Part shown: positions 24,900 through 27,612 of the stretch, one piece after another
Layout: each line of letters begins with the position of its first letter
Numbering within the stretch: position 1 is the first letter of the stretch
Virus record (IMG/VR): IMGVR_UViG_3300030101_004939
Span: 1-27,612 of that record
From: a virus
DNA length: 27,612 bases
Reading direction: 5' to 3' (one strand)
The notes under the pieces: model-generated
Told to the model about the DNA's origin: nothing
The model's input: the letters and a program-made list of their open reading frames with translations, nothing else
Database searches by the model: none
Translations under genes and position numbers: made by a program

Positions 24900-24918
24900 A
24901 AAAATATTTATATATAGT
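24897..24918 (+). promoter_or_regulatory. Putative promoter overlapping the stop of the preceding gene
   Basis: TGAAAAAATATTTATATATA followed by GT begins in the TGA stop of the 927-residue gene and ends two bases before the ATG at 24921. It is nearly identical to the element before the recombinase gene at 18712-18736. Confidence 0.5.
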
Positions 24919-24920
24919 AA

Positions 24921-25148
24921 ATGGACTGTGGAAACTTTTGTTTAAAGTGTGGTAAAAAATTAAGAAAATTAGAATCTATTGACGGGAAACAACTTGTCTA
25001 CCATATGAAATGCTGGAATGAAATCATTCAAGACATTAAAAATTTTGACAAGGTTGCTGAAAGCAAGTATAATTATGAAATACTCTATTGTGGGTTAACA
25101 AAAAGTGAGGTGGAGGCTGGTAAAACACTAGTTGTCGACTTCCAATGA
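24921..25148 (+). CDS. Small treble-clef/LIM-like zinc protein (75 aa)
   Basis: C7, C10, H28 and C31 form CxxC-x17-HxxC (CLKCGKKLRK, then VYHMKCW), a single zinc site like half a LIM domain. Short proteins of this CxxCGK...H..CW type are common in giant viruses. The C-terminal half is a helix followed by a short strand, without further ligands. It starts 21 bp after the 927-residue gene but has its own strong TATA-like element. Function is unknown; it may bind protein or nucleic acid. Confidence 0.7.
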   Translation: MDCGNFCLKCGKKLRKLESIDGKQLVYHMKCWNEIIQDIKNFDKVAESKYNYEILYCGLTKSEVEAGKTLVVDFQ

Positions 25149-25251
25149 ATATTCAAGTTTATAAAAACTAGAAAAAATAATGAGAGGCCACGATATCGTG
25201 ATAGGCAATGTTTTACATTTTGGCCAATTATTTTCTATTTATAAAATAATT

Positions 25252-25533
25252 ATGGAGAAAAAAGCGAAACCACTTTACAAACCATTTCCAGCTCCTGCTG
25301 GATCTAAACATAAATTCAAAGTGTATGTGAAAAACGAATCAACCGGAAAACCAAAACTTATTGGATTTGGTTTGAGAGGTATGCAAGATTACACACAACA
25401 CAAAGATAAGAAACGCCGAGCTTCTTATCTTGCCAGAGCAAAAGGTATAAAAGACAAACAAGGTAGATTAACCTACATGAATAAAAACTCCGCGAATTAC
25501 TGGGCTATAAGAAAACTATGGGCTGGACCCTAA
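25252..25533 (+). CDS. DUF5754-like small basic protein (93 aa)
   Basis: The core HKFKVYVKN, LIGFGLRGMQDYTQHKDKKR, ASYLARA and NYWAIRKLW matches my recollection of DUF5754, a small family frequent in algal giant viruses and PLVs (lysine-rich, with DYTxHKD and a closing W/LW). I start it at 25252 rather than at the in-frame ATG 25180, because TTATAAAATAATT precedes 25252 directly and the 24 codons before it do not fit the family. Function is unknown. It is convergent with the next gene and overlaps it by 18 bp. Confidence 0.78.
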   Translation: MEKKAKPLYKPFPAPAGSKHKFKVYVKNESTGKPKLIGFGLRGMQDYTQHKDKKRRASYLARAKGIKDKQGRLTYMNKNSANYWAIRKLWAGP

Positions 25534-25749
25534 TCCAAGGTCGATTCTATTTTCCGCCTGTTCTACTTGAATTTTTGCTAATCTCTCTTCTAATTCATCA
25601 TCGTCTTTGACTCCATTGACAATCAATTCACGAGTCATGCTTTCTCTCAAGTTGTTGATATATATACTGAGATGTTCTAAAATGTCGAGTTGTGCTTTTT
25701 GAGCTAACATATCCTTTTCGTCAAGGTTTCTAAAGTTTAAGGGATCCAT
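25516..25749 (-). CDS. Small acidic helical protein (77 aa)
   Basis: This is an almost wholly helical, acidic protein (AQKAQLDILEHLSIYINNLR, then DDDELEERLAKIQVEQAEN) that could form a coiled coil or helical bundle. The start lies 32 bp from the divergent methyltransferase gene, with TTATATATATTAT between them serving both. Its 3' end overlaps the DUF5754-like gene. I recognise no family. Confidence 0.62.
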   Translation of the reverse strand: MDPLNFRNLDEKDMLAQKAQLDILEHLSIYINNLRESMTRELIVNGVKDDDELEERLAKIQVEQAENRIDLGLGSSP

Positions 25750-25754
25750 TTATT

Positions 25755-25767
25755 TTATATATATTAT
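25755..25767. promoter_or_regulatory. Shared TATA-like element of two divergent genes
   Basis: TTATATATATTAT fills most of the 32-bp gap between the acidic helical gene (minus) and the Dam-like methyltransferase gene (plus), so one AT-rich element probably drives both. Confidence 0.4.
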
Positions 25768-25781
25768 GCATAGATTAAAAA

Positions 25782-26192
25782 ATGCCATATATGAACAAAT
25801 CAAAAACAGATAGTTGGACAACTCCAAAAGATTTTTATAAAAAGTTAGATCTAGAATTTAACTTTGATGATTTTGACCCATGTCCAGTTGATTATCAGGA
25901 GGATGGTTTACAGATAGAATGGAAAGGAAATAAAATTTTTGTGAACCCTCCATATTCAAATTTGAAAACAACTAAAAAACAAGGTTTGGGTTGGGTGGAA
26001 AAAAGTCATTTAGAATGCCAAAAAGGGAAACTCATTGTTTTGCTTATACCTGCACGTACAGACACCCAATGGTTTCATGAAATAATTTTAAAAAATAATT
26101 ATGAAGTAAGATTTATCAAAGGGAGATTAAAGTTTGGGAATACAAATGATTGTGCACCTTTTCCGTCAATGTTAATTATAATGAAAAATTAA
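25782..26192 (+). CDS. Dam-like N6-adenine DNA methyltransferase (136 aa)
   Basis: This matches the phage-type N-6-adenine methyltransferase family (Dam, PF05869). SWTTPKDFYKKLDLEF opens it, then DPCP (32-35), the catalytic NPPY (55-58) in VNPPYSN, LIPARTDTQWFH (88-99), IKGRLKFG (112-119) and APFPSMLII near the end. It would methylate adenine in a short DNA site using S-adenosylmethionine. It is compact compared with most family members, but all core motifs are present. No matching endonuclease is visible. Met4 is an alternative start. It is a second modification enzyme, more than 10 kb from the cytosine methyltransferase-like gene. Confidence 0.9.
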   Translation: MPYMNKSKTDSWTTPKDFYKKLDLEFNFDDFDPCPVDYQEDGLQIEWKGNKIFVNPPYSNLKTTKKQGLGWVEKSHLECQKGKLIVLLIPARTDTQWFHEIILKNNYEVRFIKGRLKFGNTNDCAPFPSMLIIMKN

Positions 26193-26211
26193 AATCTAGT
26201 ACAATCGTAAT

Positions 26212-27174
26212 ATGCCTAAACAAACAGTCAAAGAATTGAAAGCATTAGCTAAAGAGAAGAAAATTAAAGGATACTACAAAATGAAGAAAGCCGAACTTAT
26301 TGCTGCTCTTGGTGGAAGTAAACCTGAAGCTAAAGAAGTCAAAGAAGTCAAAGCACCCAAAAAGAAAATTATCAAAAAAATAAAAGTTGCACCAAAAGAA
26401 GAACCTAAAAAAGAACCTGCCAAAAAGAAGCCAATCATGACAAAAGCCAGATTGCGAGAACTGAGAAAAACTAAACCCAAATATCCACCACCAGCTCCAC
26501 CAACAGCAAAAACTTTATACGATTTTGACCCAGCAGAACAAACAATGTATAAAAATAAAAAAATCAAATTACAAAAATTAAAACAAGAAAAGGAATCTAG
26601 GACAAAAAATATTGCAGCATTACGAAAAAAAAAAGATGAAACAGCCCTGGAAGAAGAAAGACAAACCAATAAAAAAAAAGGAGTACCAGCTCCTAAATAT
26701 ATTAGAGATAGAGCAAACGACGCAAGCCAAAGTTTTAGTTCTAATTCCAGTCAAATAAAACTAGTGCAAAGAGATATAAATGCTTTAGAAAAGGAAATAA
26801 AAAAAATGGAAGTTGATGAACCCCAACAAAGAAAACAATATACAGAATTTGAAAAAAAATTAAAATCTAAAAAAGCAGTACCAGCAAAAAAGAAGGTTGT
26901 CAAAAAAGGAAAAGCACCTGTACAGCAATCCGGACTTGTTATAGATGCCGCAGCACAAGCAAAGGCAGAAGCTGAAGGAAAACGAATTATAATAGACATG
27001 AGTGGCGATAAACCAGTCCAAAGATTAGTCAAAAAAGGCAAAGCACTAAAAAGCAGAGGAAAAAATTTCAATTACAAGGGTGAAAGTGCACCAGAATATA
27101 AAGATTTGGATTTTTCCAACGTAAATATGTTTTTGAGAACTGGCAGGAAAGATTATTTACGAAATATGAAATAA
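26212..27174 (+). CDS. Lysine-rich protein with SAP/Rho-N-like N-terminus (320 aa)
   Basis: Residues 4-33 (TVKELKALAKEKKIKGYYKM, then KKAELIAAL) form the two-helix pattern of SAP or Rho-N domains, which bind nucleic acid. The next 40 residues are Lys/Pro/Glu repeats (KEVKEVKAPKKK). Residues 110-220 are charged coiled coil. The C-terminal part has short ordered segments (GKRIIIDMSGDKPVQRLVKK; FSNVNMFLRTGRKDYLRNM). Its stop abuts the stop of the next, convergent gene with no gap. A role in condensing or tethering viral DNA fits the charge and domain, by inference. Confidence 0.75.
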   Translation: MPKQTVKELKALAKEKKIKGYYKMKKAELIAALGGSKPEAKEVKEVKAPKKKIIKKIKVAPKEEPKKEPAKKKPIMTKARLRELRKTKPKYPPPAPPTAKTLYDFDPAEQTMYKNKKIKLQKLKQEKESRTKNIAALRKKKDETALEEERQTNKKKGVPAPKYIRDRANDASQSFSSNSSQIKLVQRDINALEKEIKKMEVDEPQQRKQYTEFEKKLKSKKAVPAKKKVVKKGKAPVQQSGLVIDAAAQAKAEAEGKRIIIDMSGDKPVQRLVKKGKALKSRGKNFNYKGESAPEYKDLDFSNVNMFLRTGRKDYLRNMK

Positions 27175-27528
27175 TTACTTCTTATATTTTTTTACACGGC
27201 CTGTGGCCTTTTTCTCCGCTTGTGCTTTTTTCTTTTGTGCAGGTGTCAACTCTTTCATGGTGGTTGGCGTTTTTGCAGTTACTCTTTTAGTAGGTCGAAA
27301 TATATCACCCTTCTTCTTGTATGTTTTAGATCCATCCTGAGTTCTCCAATCTTCTTTAAACCATCTGCTCAGCCCTTTCTTTTCGTTCTTGGCTCCCTCG
27401 TACTTGCCGCCTCTCTTCTTGTACTCCTTTACTATAAGTCCCGAACGGTATGCAGAATGCTTTGGAACTTTCTTTTTGATTTCTGCTTTCACTTTGTCAT
27501 ATAGTTTTTGGTTAGTAGGTGTTGGCAT
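27175..27528 (-). CDS. DUF5872-like small basic protein (117 aa)
   Basis: The pattern MPTPTNQKLYDKVKAEIKKK, SAYRSGLIVKEYKKRGGKY, KGLSRWFKEDW and FRPTKRVTAKTP matches my recollection of DUF5872, a family widespread in algal giant viruses and their small relatives. The family's function is unknown. Here the C-terminus is an added Lys/Ala tail (TPAQKKKAQAEKKATGRVKK). ACTATATAC lies just before the start. The last 84 bp of the window beyond it are AT-rich with no visible gene. Confidence 0.82.
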   Translation of the reverse strand: MPTPTNQKLYDKVKAEIKKKVPKHSAYRSGLIVKEYKKRGGKYEGAKNEKKGLSRWFKEDWRTQDGSKTYKKKGDIFRPTKRVTAKTPTTMKELTPAQKKKAQAEKKATGRVKKYKK

Positions 27529-27612
27529 GTATATAGTTAATAGATAGAATAATAGTTAAGAATTTATTTTAATTTATAAAAAAAAAAAAGTAAACATAAA
27601 ATATTTGAAAAA

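Noticed and set aside
25180-25251. Extended N-terminus of the DUF5754-like protein from ATG 25180
   Set aside because: The added residues do not fit the family, and a TATA-like TTATAAAATAATT lies immediately before the internal ATG at 25252.
26274-26669. Minus-strand 131-codon hydrophobic frame resembling a membrane protein
   Set aside because: It is the complement of a lysine-rich coding region; AAA/AAG codons read backwards give Phe/Leu, so the hydrophobicity is an artefact.
1-27612. Circular genome or terminal inverted repeats
   Set aside because: Joining the window end to its start would close the fibre-like frame after a short low-complexity tail. The left end is coding, so no inverted copy of the AT-rich right end exists.
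1-27612. CRISPR array, insertion sequence, rRNA
   Set aside because: No regularly spaced short repeats with unique spacers, no transposase-like protein other than the recombinase, and no rRNA-like sequence were seen.

Overview
The window looks like most of the genome of a polinton-like virus (PLV), a small eukaryotic double-stranded DNA virus or integrated element with a double jelly-roll capsid. The evidence is a TVpol-type polymerase fused to an SF3 helicase, an A32-like FtsK/HerA packaging ATPase, a tyrosine-recombinase-like protein and three double-jelly-roll capsid-like proteins. Small families shared with algal giant viruses and virophage-like elements are also present (DUF5754-like, DUF5872-like, Dam-like methyltransferase, SAP-like basic proteins). 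No protein-primed polB, rve integrase or Ulp1-like protease is visible, which argues against a classical Polinton. The DNA is AT-rich, intron-free and very densely coding, with TATA-like elements just before most start codons. The host is probably a protist, but nothing in the sequence identifies it.

Layout. Positions 1-12972 hold the virion block, almost all on the minus strand: a fibre-like protein with 22-residue repeats (cut by the window edge), a 1309-residue virion-like protein, three consecutive capsid paralogs (555, 442 and 566 residues), a 638-residue protein with hydrophobic ends and a disordered middle, and a lysine-rich 411-residue protein. Positions 13051-13889 hold small zinc-binding and basic proteins around a hairpin between convergent genes. 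Positions 13912-18626, minus strand, hold packaging, modification and replication: ATPase, C5-cytosine methyltransferase-like protein, a charged coiled-coil protein, a structured 226-bp gap, and TVpol-SF3 helicase. Positions 18740-27528 run on mixed strands: the recombinase, two more very large beta-rich virion-like proteins (630 and 927 residues), small accessory proteins, a Dam-like adenine methyltransferase, and two basic proteins at the right end.

How the genes fit together. TVpol-helicase would replicate the genome. The recombinase, if active, would integrate it. The ATPase would fill a capsid built from one or more of the three capsid paralogs. The large beta-rich proteins and the repeat fibre are candidates for vertices, spikes or host attachment. 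The lysine-rich proteins are candidates for DNA condensation inside the particle. The two methyltransferases would mark viral DNA.

Most notable points: three divergent double-jelly-roll paralogs in a row; a recombinase with no tyrosine where the catalytic one is expected, its 3' end overlapping a convergent gene; a 19/21-bp inverted repeat plus a 10-bp hairpin in the only sizeable gap, next to a perfect tRNA B-box sequence; and a long promoter-like element shared by two distant genes. The left end is truncated inside a gene, and no terminal inverted repeats or circular junction were found, so this is not a complete genome. No gap exceeds 300 bases.
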